Assembly (NCBI GenBank): GCA_028713245.1
Contig: JAQTOQ010000004.1
Span: 1-33,737, forward strand
DNA length: 33,737 nucleotides
Direction: 5' to 3'
From: Sulfuricurvum sp.
GTDB lineage: Bacteria > Campylobacterota > Campylobacteria > Campylobacterales > Sulfurimonadaceae
The notes beneath the pieces were generated by a model that had not been told where the DNA came from, searched no databases, and was given only the letters and a program-made list of their open reading frames with translations. Within the stretch, counting starts at the first letter, position 1. Each line of letters opens with the position of its first letter. Shown here one piece after another: positions 24,635 through 33,172 of this stretch. The position numbers and the translations under genes are program-made.

Positions 24635-25675
24635 ATGGCAAGTGATATGAACGACTATTTTCAAAAGAAAAAAAATGAGAATCAAAAAAAGAGCGATTCC
24701 CAAGGACCTAAAATACCAAAGTTTGACTTCAATATGAACGGTCAAAAAGCCGGAACTTTTTGGCTAATCGGTGGAATCGTCTTGTTGCTTCTTTTGGCAA
24801 AACCGTTTGTCATCATTACCGAAGGAGAGCGCGGTATCCTTGCCACCAATGGAAAATACGAAGATCGCGCCCTTATGCCTGGTTTGCATTTTCTGATTCC
24901 TGGCTTTCAAAAAATCTATTTAGTAGATACAAAAGTACGTATCATCAATTATGCCGAAAAAATGGATCGTGCTTCTACCGCCGGTGATGGTATCTTGCTA
25001 AAGCCTGCGATTACCGTACTTGACAAGCGGGGACTGCCAGTATCTATTGATATGACGGTCCAATACCGTCTAAATGCCGACCTCGCAGCCAAAACAATCT
25101 CTAATTGGGGTTTTAGCTGGGAAGATAAGATTATTGACCCTGTCGCACGCGACGTTGTCCGTAATGTCGTGGGTCAATACGATGCTGAAACATTGCCAAT
25201 TATGCGCAATGCCATCGCTCAAAAAATTGAAGCAGGTATACGCAGCAATATCTCTCGCCAGAAAAACAGTCCTGCCAATCTTGAATCTATTCAATTACGC
25301 GAGATTGGTCTGCCACAAAAAGTAAAAGACCAAATTGAGCGTGTACAAGTTGCCAAGCAAGAAGTTGAAAAAGCACAGCAAGACGTGGAACGCGCAAAAC
25401 AAGAAGCCTTTAAAAAAGAGACGGAAGCTCAAGGGACAGCAAACGCCCTTACGATTGAAGCACAAGCCCAAGCAAAAGCAAATCACCTCGTAGGAGCTTC
25501 TCTGAGCTCTGGATTACTAAAACTTGAGCAGATCAAAGTACAGGGCAAATTTAACGAGGCACTTAAAGAAAATAAAGACGCGAAAATTTTTCTTACCCCT
25601 GGAGGATCGACTCCTAATATTTGGCTCGATACCAAGAGTGGTGACAGTCAAAAAATAAGTTCAATAGGTAAATAA
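24635..25675 (+). CDS. SPFH/Band 7 (prohibitin-like) membrane protein
   Basis: A 346-residue protein with a charged cytoplasmic start, one transmembrane helix (about 41-60, FWLIGGIVLLLLLAKPF) and an SPFH domain (about 62-230) with VDTKVRIINYAEKM and VARDVVRNVVGQYDAE. A coiled-coil (about 233-290) rich in Ala, Glu, Gln and Lys and a disordered tail follow. SPFH proteins form ring-shaped membrane assemblies that often control proteases such as FtsH. The gene sits between ilvE and hisIE and is probably co-transcribed with both; no protease gene is adjacent, so the partner is unknown. It is single, not an hflK-hflC pair. Confidence 0.9.
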   Translation: MASDMNDYFQKKKNENQKKSDSQGPKIPKFDFNMNGQKAGTFWLIGGIVLLLLLAKPFVIITEGERGILATNGKYEDRALMPGLHFLIPGFQKIYLVDTKVRIINYAEKMDRASTAGDGILLKPAITVLDKRGLPVSIDMTVQYRLNADLAAKTISNWGFSWEDKIIDPVARDVVRNVVGQYDAETLPIMRNAIAQKIEAGIRSNISRQKNSPANLESIQLREIGLPQKVKDQIERVQVAKQEVEKAQQDVERAKQEAFKKETEAQGTANALTIEAQAQAKANHLVGASLSSGLLKLEQIKVQGKFNEALKENKDAKIFLTPGGSTPNIWLDTKSGDSQKISSIGK

Positions 25676-25678
25676 TAG

Positions 25679-26353
25679 ATGAATCTCAATCAAATCGACT
25701 GGGAAAGATCTGAACTTCTTCCCGTTATTGTTCAAGACTCGACAACGCTAGAAGTCTTGATGATGGCGTATATGAACCGCGAAGCACTTGAGTTGTCCCT
25801 TTCCACAAAAATTGCTCACTACTTCTCACGCTCCAAACAACGTCTTTGGAAAAAGGGAGAGAGCAGCGGTCATTTACAGCACATTGAGCGTTTTTTGCTC
25901 GATTGCGATAATGATACCCTCCTCCTCATGGTTCAACAAGAAGGGGTTGCATGTCATACCGGACGTAAATCCTGCTTTTTTACCGACATCGAATTGGGGG
26001 AAACTATTAGTGCTCCACAAGTCGACACGGCTGCTGTGTATGGGATTATTGATGAACTTTATCACACGATCCTTGCTCGTAAAAATGCCGATCCCCAAAC
26101 CTCATGGACGGCAAAGCTTTTAAGCAAAGGCGATAACGCGATACTTAAAAAAGTAGTTGAAGAAGCGGGTGAATTTTCATTTGCCGTTAAGGACAACGAT
26201 GAAAATGAAATTATTTATGAATGTGCCGATTTAGTCTATCACGTCCTTGTTGCATTGGGACATAAAAATATTTCTCCTGATCGTATTAAACAAGAACTGG
26301 CTCGCCGATTTGGGATGAGTGGTATCGCGGAGAAGAACGCTAGGACCAAATGA
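25679..26353 (+). CDS. hisI: Bifunctional histidine biosynthesis protein HisIE
   Basis: Catalyses the second and third steps of histidine biosynthesis. The N-terminal HisI part (residues about 1-115) is the phosphoribosyl-AMP cyclohydrolase, with zinc/metal motifs WKKGESSGH and DCDNDTLLLMVQQEGVACHTG. The C-terminal HisE part (about 120-210) is the phosphoribosyl-ATP pyrophosphatase, with KKVVEEAGEF and NEIIYECADLVYHVL. The 224-residue length is right for the fusion. It starts 3 bases after the SPFH stop and overlaps the following membrane protein gene by ATGA, so the four genes are probably one unit. Confidence 0.95.
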   Translation: MNLNQIDWERSELLPVIVQDSTTLEVLMMAYMNREALELSLSTKIAHYFSRSKQRLWKKGESSGHLQHIERFLLDCDNDTLLLMVQQEGVACHTGRKSCFFTDIELGETISAPQVDTAAVYGIIDELYHTILARKNADPQTSWTAKLLSKGDNAILKKVVEEAGEFSFAVKDNDENEIIYECADLVYHVLVALGHKNISPDRIKQELARRFGMSGIAEKNARTK

Positions 26354-26865
26354 AAAAACATGTCATCGAGTTTTTACATACATTAAGTCTCTATGACTAC
26401 CTTCTCTTCGGAGGGATTGTATTCCTATTTTTATTTTTACTCATATTGTCCATACTCTTTCGACACAAACAGACCCTCGCAATCAGCCTCGTTATCTTAG
26501 CCTTTATAACTCTACTGGCTGCACCCTTTGGTGGCTATATCACACTGCATGCTCTGATGTATAAACACACCATCACCCTCACTACCGTCAAAGATCTCAC
26601 GTTTACTGAGGCACTGTTAATTAAAGGGGATATCAACAATACCTCAAGACAAACGTTCAAAGAGTGTACATTGTATGTCGGTATTTCCAAAATATCCCCA
26701 ATAAAACAGCTCAATAAACTTTACCCTTATTTACCATTTCGCCGACAAACGATTATTATTAAGGGACCTATTGAACCAAAAAACTCCAAAACTTTTAAAC
26801 TTCTTATACAACCCTTTCATTACACCAAACGCCATAGCGTTACAATTCTAGGACAATGCAGATGA
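26350..26865 (+). CDS. DUF2393-like membrane protein (first of pair)
   Basis: A 171-residue protein with two transmembrane helices (LLFGGIVFLFLFLLILSILF, and TLAISLVILAFITLLAAPFG) followed by a domain of about 110 residues outside the membrane. The outer domain has LTFTEALLIKGDINNTSRQTF..., resembling the GxVxNxg beta-sandwich motif of DUF2393 proteins found mainly in Campylobacterota. Function unknown. It overlaps hisIE by 4 bases (ATGA) and the second DUF2393 gene by 4 bases, so it is tightly coupled on both sides. Confidence 0.75.
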   Translation: MKKHVIEFLHTLSLYDYLLFGGIVFLFLFLLILSILFRHKQTLAISLVILAFITLLAAPFGGYITLHALMYKHTITLTTVKDLTFTEALLIKGDINNTSRQTFKECTLYVGISKISPIKQLNKLYPYLPFRRQTIIIKGPIEPKNSKTFKLLIQPFHYTKRHSVTILGQCR

Positions 26866-27425
26866 CTACTTCTTTTACAATTTGGCACTATTTAGACTTC
26901 ATTCTAATTGCAATCGCATTGATCTGGGCTATAAATTCTACCCTTAAACAAAAGGCTATTCCACAAAAAGGCTCTTTTATTGCAACTTATAGCGTGATTG
27001 CATTCTTGCTGCTCATTCTTTCTGTAGTTGCGATTAATGGGTACACAAAAAAAGTTCTTTTGTTAAATGTTACAAATCACCGTTTTCTTTCCACAGAGTC
27101 CATATTTTTTTCGGGGAGCGTGCGTAATGCAGGAAACTATGACGTTGGTGAAGTGGAAATTGAAATCAAGATATTTGACAAAGGGACAAAAAGGCAGGGA
27201 AGATCCTCATTTGAATCAACAGCCTTTGAAGACTATTACAATGATGCAGATATTCGGAAACTCTTTGGATACAAAAATAAGGAGCTAAAAGCAACATCCT
27301 ATACTATTCGCAGAACCGTTGCAAAGGAATTAAAAGCAGGTCACACCAAGTCATTTACCGTATCAATCGATTATCCGTCACACTTTCAAGGCTATATCAA
27401 CGAAGAACGTCTCATTGTTCATTAG
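26862..27425 (+). CDS. DUF2393-like membrane protein (second of pair)
   Basis: A paralogue in design of the preceding gene: two transmembrane helices (YLDFILIAIALIWAINSTL and ATYSVIAFLLLILSVVAI) and then an extracytoplasmic domain with STESIFFSGSVRNAGNYDVGEVEIEIK. The ORF track starts at the ATG at 26856, only 2 bases after AGGA; the ATG at 26862 gives normal 8-base spacing and an ATGA overlap with the previous stop, so it is chosen (187 residues). Two tandem DUF2393 genes suggest a heteromeric membrane complex; the role is unknown. Converges with the radical SAM gene (4-base overlap). Confidence 0.75.
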   Translation: MTTSFTIWHYLDFILIAIALIWAINSTLKQKAIPQKGSFIATYSVIAFLLLILSVVAINGYTKKVLLLNVTNHRFLSTESIFFSGSVRNAGNYDVGEVEIEIKIFDKGTKRQGRSSFESTAFEDYYNDADIRKLFGYKNKELKATSYTIRRTVAKELKAGHTKSFTVSIDYPSHFQGYINEERLIVH

Positions 27426-28384
27426 TATTTAAGCCCTATTTCTTTGAGCGCTTGGTTCACCGCTCTAAGTTGTTTATTTTTGTCTCTGCACCATTGTGGC
27501 GCTATGAGAGACTCATCATCAATACCTGCACTGATACGCTGAACGCTCACATGAGCTGGCTTTACCTTTAAAGCTTCACTCAACACATCCAAGTATAATT
27601 CTTCACTAATAGGAGTGAACTCACCTCTGGCATACTCATTTGCTAAAGCTGTTCGCTTCACAACATACAGCGGATGGTACTTCACAGAGTCAATCCCTAA
27701 ATCGTATGCAGCATACGCCGTTTGTAGCATCATCTCTCGATCTTCACCGGGTAAACCGAAGATGAGATGCCCACAGACTTTTAGACCATGTTCCTTGGCT
27801 TTTAGAATTGCATTTTTTACATTTTGGCTATCATGCCCACGATTAATTTTAAGAAGTGTCTCATCAAAAATAGACTGAATACCAAATTCAATCCATATTT
27901 CTGTATGTTTTGAGAGTTCTCTAAGATATGCAAAAGTTTCATCACTGATGCTGTCCGAGCGTGTTCCGATACTAAGCCCAACGACATTATCAAACGTTAA
28001 CGCTTTTTCATAGAGCGCTTTGAGGGTACTTAGCGGGGCATAGGTATTTGTGAAGCTTTGAAAATAGACCAAATACTTTTGGGTCTCATTTTCCAATGTC
28101 AGTTTTTTTGAAAGGGCCTTAAATTGCCATTCAAGCTGTTGCAACTGTTGTTCTAAGTGAGGGTTTTCTAACGAATAAAGATTCAGAAAAAAACCTTTAA
28201 GCGGTTTAACTTTATCCAAACTCGGACTAAAAGAGTCGTTCTCACAAAAAGTGCATCCCCCCTTTGCAACAGTACCGTCGATGTTTGGGCAGGTAAATCC
28301 GGAGATAGAAACGGGAACTTTAGAAACTTTGGTTCCAAATTTTTCACTCAAATATTGCCCGAATGTAAAAATTTGTTCCCGCAT
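27422..28384 (-). CDS. YhcC-like radical SAM protein (TIGR01212 type)
   Basis: A 320-residue radical S-adenosylmethionine protein. The cluster-binding cysteines are C32, C44 and C47 in TCPNIDGTVAKGGCTFCEND; the first spacing is much longer than the usual CxxxCxxC and is characteristic of the YhcC/TIGR01212 group. SISGF precedes it and GHLIFGLPGEDREMM is the barrel motif downstream. The reaction is not established to my knowledge. It begins about 10 bases after the purF stop, as the last gene of the trxB-dapB-purF series, so co-transcription is likely. Confidence 0.88.
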   Translation of the reverse strand: MREQIFTFGQYLSEKFGTKVSKVPVSISGFTCPNIDGTVAKGGCTFCENDSFSPSLDKVKPLKGFFLNLYSLENPHLEQQLQQLEWQFKALSKKLTLENETQKYLVYFQSFTNTYAPLSTLKALYEKALTFDNVVGLSIGTRSDSISDETFAYLRELSKHTEIWIEFGIQSIFDETLLKINRGHDSQNVKNAILKAKEHGLKVCGHLIFGLPGEDREMMLQTAYAAYDLGIDSVKYHPLYVVKRTALANEYARGEFTPISEELYLDVLSEALKVKPAHVSVQRISAGIDDESLIAPQWCRDKNKQLRAVNQALKEIGLKY

Positions 28385-28393
28385 GGTGAGGTC

Positions 28394-29743
28394 TTAAACG
28401 ATATATTTGCCGGTAAAACACGCCGTACAATACTTATCATCATCTGCATTTACGCTACGTAGCAAGGCATCATTACTTAAATACGCTAGAGAATCGGCTT
28501 CAATAAAACTACAAATTTCTTCATTGGTCATATTTGAAGCGATTAGCTTGTCTTTATCAGGTGTATCAACTCCATAAAAACATGGATCGGTTGTTGGAGG
28601 GCTAGAAATACGCATGTGCACTTCGGCAGCCCCTGCTTCTTTTAGCATACGTACAATACGACGACTGGTAGTACCGCGTACAATAGAGTCATCCACGACA
28701 ATCAATCGCTTCCCGCGTATAAGATCATCAATTGGTGAAAGTTTCATTTTCACTTTCAAATCACGCATCTCTTGAGTAGGCTCAATAAACGTACGCCCAA
28801 TATAGTGATTACGCATTATCGCCATTTCAAAAGGGATACCGCTTGCTTGTGCATATCCAATAGCTGCAGGAACACCGCCATCAGGAACAGGAACAACCAT
28901 ATCCGCTTCTATAGGCTTAGTAAGTGCAAGTTCCTTACCCATTGCCTTACGCATAGTATAAACGTTTTGATTATATACATTGGAATCAGGGCGGGCAAAA
29001 TAAACGTATTCGAAAATACAGTGCTTAGGCGTAGGCTCAAATACTTTAATAGATTGTGGGGCTTTACCTTTTTCAAATATGAGCAATTCACCTGGCTCAA
29101 CATCACGAATAAATTCAGCCCCGATAAGATCAAAAGCACAGGTTTCAGACGCAACGACATAGCCATCACCAACACGCCCAAGACTCAAAGGACGAAAACC
29201 GAAACGGTCACGCATCGCAAACATTTTAGAACGACTTAAAAAGACAAGAGAATACGCTCCCTCAATCTTTTGTACCGCATCAATAATACGGTCTGTGAGG
29301 TGAAGTTGATCACTTTTAGCAATCAAATGAATCAAATTTTCAGTATCCATAAAAGTTTGGAAAATCGCACCTTTTTTAATGAGCGCATCCCGTACTTCTT
29401 TTGCATTGGTCAAATTTCCATTATGAACGATTGCCATCTCACCAAGATCATAACGGGCAAATACAGGCTGAGCGTCTAAAATAGAATCATCACCTGCAGT
29501 AGAGTAACGAGTATGTCCGATCGCCATATTTCCCTTGAGAGTATTAAGTTTTTGAGTATCAAAGACTTGTGTTACCAATCCACGATCTTTGATCGTATAA
29601 AGCTTTTCACCATCACTTGTACTAATACCTGCCGCTTCTTGTCCACGATGTTGCATCGCATGTAACGAGAAATAGGCTAATTTAGAGGCTTCGGTGTGAT
29701 CAAATATTCCGATAACTGCACATTTTTCATTTAAACTACGCAT
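28394..29743 (-). CDS. purF: Amidophosphoribosyltransferase
   Basis: Catalyses the first committed step of purine synthesis, making phosphoribosylamine from PRPP and glutamine. The 449-residue protein has a 7-residue propeptide (MRSLNEK) before C8, the glutaminase nucleophile in CAVIGIFDH. The PRPP motif is LIVVDDSIVRGTTS. Cysteines in PKHCIFEYVYF, TDPCFYG and the terminal CTACF match the [4Fe-4S] cluster ligands of the Bacillus-type enzyme, so it is probably the oxygen-sensitive Fe-S form. It lies 9 bases after dapB. Confidence 0.96.
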   Translation of the reverse strand: MRSLNEKCAVIGIFDHTEASKLAYFSLHAMQHRGQEAAGISTSDGEKLYTIKDRGLVTQVFDTQKLNTLKGNMAIGHTRYSTAGDDSILDAQPVFARYDLGEMAIVHNGNLTNAKEVRDALIKKGAIFQTFMDTENLIHLIAKSDQLHLTDRIIDAVQKIEGAYSLVFLSRSKMFAMRDRFGFRPLSLGRVGDGYVVASETCAFDLIGAEFIRDVEPGELLIFEKGKAPQSIKVFEPTPKHCIFEYVYFARPDSNVYNQNVYTMRKAMGKELALTKPIEADMVVPVPDGGVPAAIGYAQASGIPFEMAIMRNHYIGRTFIEPTQEMRDLKVKMKLSPIDDLIRGKRLIVVDDSIVRGTTSRRIVRMLKEAGAAEVHMRISSPPTTDPCFYGVDTPDKDKLIASNMTNEEICSFIEADSLAYLSNDALLRSVNADDDKYCTACFTGKYIV

Positions 29744-29752
29744 CCGTGCTCC

Positions 29753-30523
29753 TTAGGCCAATTCCAAACAATCTGCGATATTATACAATCCATTCCCTTT
29801 TCCAACCAACCATTTCGCTGCACGGATTGCCCCTTTTGAAAAGGTATTGCGGCTTGTTGCCGTATGGTGTAATTCCACAAATTCGCCATCATTATAAAAT
29901 CCAACCGTATGACGACCAACGATATCACCACCGCGCAGTGCCATCACCGCAATTTCATCACGGCTACGCTCACCGATATTTCCATCACGTCCACTGACAC
30001 GCACCGCATCCAAATCCAAGTTACGTCCCGCTGCTGCAGAATGCGCCAGTGTCAATGCCGTACCGCTTGGAGCATCTTTTTTATGACGATGATGCTGTTC
30101 GACAATTTCAATATCAAAGCCTTCCAGTGTTTTTGCCGCCGTATGTACAAGCTTATTGAGAAGTGCTACGCCCAATGACATATTCGTAGCGTATAAAATC
30201 GGCATCGATTCACTCGCCATTTTCAACAAATTCATCTGATGTGCGTCCAAACCTGTTGTTCCAATAACGATTGGCTTAGGATTAGCCATTGCACATTCAA
30301 GCAACTGCTGAGTTGCTTCTGGCAGGGAAAAGTCGATAACAATATCGCACCCCTTGAGTAAAGTAGTCATATCATTTGTAACCAAAACAGCCGGATCAAT
30401 TGAAAAATTTAGCTCATCACGTACATACACTGCACTTAAAGAGATCTCGCTCTCATGATGCAAATCATCAATAATTAATTTTCCGACGCGTCCGCCTGCT
30501 CCAAATACACCTACTCTAATCAT
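29753..30523 (-). CDS. dapB: 4-hydroxy-tetrahydrodipicolinate reductase
   Basis: Reduces the dihydrodipicolinate intermediate in lysine and diaminopimelate synthesis, needed for peptidoglycan. The 256-residue protein has the N-terminal nucleotide-binding loop GVFGAGGRVG, the GTTGL segment and the catalytic EQHHRHKKDAPSGTA. The ORF track starts at the ATG at 30529, directly abutting GGGAG; the ATG at 30523 gives 6-base spacing, so it is used. It follows trxB after about 49 bases. Confidence 0.95.
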   Translation of the reverse strand: MIRVGVFGAGGRVGKLIIDDLHHESEISLSAVYVRDELNFSIDPAVLVTNDMTTLLKGCDIVIDFSLPEATQQLLECAMANPKPIVIGTTGLDAHQMNLLKMASESMPILYATNMSLGVALLNKLVHTAAKTLEGFDIEIVEQHHRHKKDAPSGTALTLAHSAAAGRNLDLDAVRVSGRDGNIGERSRDEIAVMALRGGDIVGRHTVGFYNDGEFVELHHTATSRNTFSKGAIRAAKWLVGKGNGLYNIADCLELA

Positions 30524-30572
30524 GGTCATCTCCCGTTCACAATGGTAAAGTCGTATTGTATCGCCTTAGGGT

Positions 30573-31520
30573 TTAGTGGTGGCTTATCTCATCGACGTAT
30601 GAAATTGCTTGAAGAGCTGCTACCGCACCATCCCCAGCAGCGCTGACTACTTGTTTTGGCGCGGCAATACGCATATCACCTGTTGCGTATAATCCTGCAA
30701 CAGATGTCTTCATGCTAATATCCACAATCACTTCGCCAGCAGCATTCATATCACACAAAAAACTCCCATCTTCTTGAATAAGCACTTGATTATTAATATT
30801 ATTTCCAATAAAAACAAATACCCCTGGTGCATCGATTTGACGAGTGGAACCGTCTTTAAATACAACACGAACTCCGGTTACACCCATGGCATCACCTAGT
30901 ACTTCTTCAGGAGAAGCATTCAGTACAAGCTCAATATTTGCTGCAGTTTTCACACGTTCAATGGTGCTTGGAGCGGAGCGGAACGTATCACGGCGATGAA
31001 TCAAATATACTTTTGAGCAAATTTTAGCCAAATATAGCGCTTCTTCTAAAGCTGTATCGCCACCGCCTATAACGGCTACTTCTTTGCCCTTATAGAAAAA
31101 GCCATCGCACGTTGCACACGTACTGACACCACGACCAAAGTATTTATCTTCACCAATAAATCCTGCACGCTTAGGAGTAGAACCTGTACCCACGATCACG
31201 CTTTTGGCGGTATTAGTGCTTCCATCGGATTTGTGAATAACAAAAGTTCCGTCCTCATTACGGGAAACGCGTGTCACCTCTGACATCTCATGCTTCAGTC
31301 CAAAACGCTGGCACTGCTCTGGCCATGGAATCATTAAATCCATTCCACTGAGATTATGTCCTGTAACACCAGGATAGTTCTCTATCTCGGAGCTCATAGT
31401 GATTTGACCTCCCGGCATCCCTTTTTCAAACATGATGACATCATCCAATCCGCCACGAGTCGTATATAAACCTGCCGTAAGACCTGCTGGCCCTCCCCCA
31501 ATAATTGCACAATCCAACAT
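30573..31520 (-). CDS. trxB: Thioredoxin reductase
   Basis: An FAD/NADPH disulphide reductase that recycles thioredoxin. The 315-residue protein has the FAD loop GGGPAG at 8-13, the redox-active CATC at 135-138, the NADPH loop [12 protein letters not shown] near 154, and the late FAD motif GLYATGDMR. The ORF track start, 14 codons earlier, has no ribosome site; AGAGGG precedes the ATG at 31520 at normal spacing. It may supply reducing power to the Bcp peroxiredoxin in this window. Confidence 0.95.
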   Translation of the reverse strand: MLDCAIIGGGPAGLTAGLYTTRGGLDDVIMFEKGMPGGQITMSSEIENYPGVTGHNLSGMDLMIPWPEQCQRFGLKHEMSEVTRVSRNEDGTFVIHKSDGSTNTAKSVIVGTGSTPKRAGFIGEDKYFGRGVSTCATCDGFFYKGKEVAVIGGGDTALEEALYLAKICSKVYLIHRRDTFRSAPSTIERVKTAANIELVLNASPEEVLGDAMGVTGVRVVFKDGSTRQIDAPGVFVFIGNNINNQVLIQEDGSFLCDMNAAGEVIVDISMKTSVAGLYATGDMRIAAPKQVVSAAGDGAVAALQAISYVDEISHH

Positions 31521-31562
31521 CCCAAACCCTCTGCTTTTTGTTAATCTAATTACACGTATCAT

Positions 31563-31750
31563 ACACTTTTGGAGTTAAGCAATACCACAAATGCAATTGA
31601 CAAAAAATCCTTTTAGAAAACTTTTAGACTAACCGATGGGAATAACAATCAAAAGTTGGTGGATGGGTATTTGATGAGGAATAAAATTGATAAGAATACT
31701 TTTTAATATTACTAATGTTTCTATAGAAGCATAAAGATTTGGTATTTACT
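31563..31750. other. AT-rich junction between trxB and the methyltransferase gene
   Basis: No gene is visible. A trxB promoter should lie at the left side on the minus strand, but I see only weak -10-like boxes (TATGAT near 31556). CTTTTAG is repeated 11 bases apart near 31610-31627. The region separates core genes from the AT-rich module to the right and may be its boundary; no clear attachment-site duplication was found. Confidence 0.4.
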
Positions 31751-31756
31751 TTATGC
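31729..31756 (-). terminator. Hairpin at the end of the methyltransferase-Vsr gene
   Basis: GCATAAAG (31729-31736) and CTTTATGC (31749-31756) form a perfect 8-bp inverted repeat with a 12-base loop that spans the gene's stop codon. On the minus strand TTCTATAG follows, so it is a weak terminator at best. Confidence 0.4.
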
Positions 31757-33172
31757 TGCCTTTTTCAATGGTAATTTTATGTGATCTTCAATATTTTTAA
31801 TGCAATTTTCTAGGTTATAATTGATTTCATCGTCCCAAAATCGTAAAACAGTCCATCCGCTTTTTGTCAAATAATCATTTACCTTATCATCACGGACTTT
31901 ATTTTTCATGATTTTGTCCGACCAGTATTCGTGGTTTGTTTTAATTTTTTCTACGGTTTCATCAAGTTTTTTTCCATGCCAAAAAGCACTATCACAAAAA
32001 ATAGCTAATTTATGGGAAGGAAAGGCTATGTCTGGTTTCCCAAAAAGATCTTTTGGACACACGCGATACCTGTAGCCTTTGTTCCAAAGAGCTTTTCTGA
32101 GTTTCAGTTCAATCTTAGTATTTTTAGATTTTATTTGAGACATATTATAGCTACGTTTTTCAGGATCAGTCTTATATAGTTCCGTTTGAAAAATTTGATT
32201 ATTAAATGATTTAACAGCCTTAAATAAAGCATCTGATACGTGCCATATTAATACGGGAGGAACAGCATTACCAATTGCACGATAATTTCTAGTATCAGAT
32301 CCAGAAAAAATAAAATCATCAGGAAAAGATTGGATTCTAGCGGCTTCCAAAGGCGTAAATCTTCTATATTTATTATTAATATACAATACTGGATCTACAC
32401 TATTAAGACTAGCCTTTGAAAGATGAGCGCTGATAGTATTGCAAGGAGCATCCAAATTTTGAGCACGACCTTTATTCATCTTGTCTTTGGCTTTTATCAT
32501 ACCTTCAATAGCTTTATCGCTGAAATAATATTTCTCACAGACATCATGTTCATTTAAAACAACTCTTGATAAAGGAATTTTTTCTTTTGGAGTTACTGGT
32601 GTTGGAAATTTAAAGTTTTCGAAAGTTTTTTTATCCCGAATTCCAACGATAAAGACACGTTCTCTTTTTTGAGGGATGCCAAAATCAGAAGAATTTAAAA
32701 GTGTATACGTCACATGGTATCCTGCATTTCTAAATGATTCTAAAATTAATGGAAAAGCTTGCCCCTGATTAGCAGATAAAATTCCTTTAACATTTTCAGC
32801 TATAAACATAGCTGGTTTACGCTCTTTTAAAATACGTACCATTTCGAAAAATAATTGACCTTTAATATCTTTATATCCTAGTCTTGGAGGATTTTGAGCG
32901 ACTACGGAAAAAGACTGACAAGGAAATCCACCTATTAATATGTGATGAGGGGGAATATCACTGCTATTTACTTTTGTTATGTCTTCTGTATGACATTTAT
33001 GTTCAAAGTTTTCATTGTAAATTGAGCAAGGGTAAGGATCAAAATCGACAGCATAAACTATTTCAGCAGGATGTTTTGCATATTGTTTATTTAGGTATTC
33101 AAACCCTCCTATTAGTCCTAAGTCAAGCCCTCCGCACCCACAAAAGAGTGAAGCAACTTTTAACGGTCCCAT
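31751..33172 (-). CDS. Cytosine-5 DNA methyltransferase fused to Vsr-type endonuclease
   Basis: A 473-residue two-domain protein. Residues 1-320 are a C5-cytosine methyltransferase: motif I SLFCGCGGLDLG, motif IV GGFPCQSFS with catalytic C85, motif VI ENVKG, motif VIII QKRERVF, and motifs IX-X with RRFTPLEAARIQSFP and YRAIGNAVPP. Residues 335-473 are a very-short-patch-repair nuclease (Vsr), which nicks T:G mismatches left by deamination of 5-methylcytosine: RSYNMSQIKSKNTKIE (E355), FGKPD (D381) and FWHG (H399). The Cys pair of GCFWHGC is absent (SAFWHGK), so the usual zinc site is missing. GAGGA precedes the ATG; it overlaps the DUF3883-like gene by 13 bases. Base composition is more AT-rich than the neighbours, suggesting transfer. 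The target site is unknown. Confidence 0.9.
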   Translation of the reverse strand: MGPLKVASLFCGCGGLDLGLIGGFEYLNKQYAKHPAEIVYAVDFDPYPCSIYNENFEHKCHTEDITKVNSSDIPPHHILIGGFPCQSFSVVAQNPPRLGYKDIKGQLFFEMVRILKERKPAMFIAENVKGILSANQGQAFPLILESFRNAGYHVTYTLLNSSDFGIPQKRERVFIVGIRDKKTFENFKFPTPVTPKEKIPLSRVVLNEHDVCEKYYFSDKAIEGMIKAKDKMNKGRAQNLDAPCNTISAHLSKASLNSVDPVLYINNKYRRFTPLEAARIQSFPDDFIFSGSDTRNYRAIGNAVPPVLIWHVSDALFKAVKSFNNQIFQTELYKTDPEKRSYNMSQIKSKNTKIELKLRKALWNKGYRYRVCPKDLFGKPDIAFPSHKLAIFCDSAFWHGKKLDETVEKIKTNHEYWSDKIMKNKVRDDKVNDYLTKSGWTVLRFWDDEINYNLENCIKNIEDHIKLPLKKAA

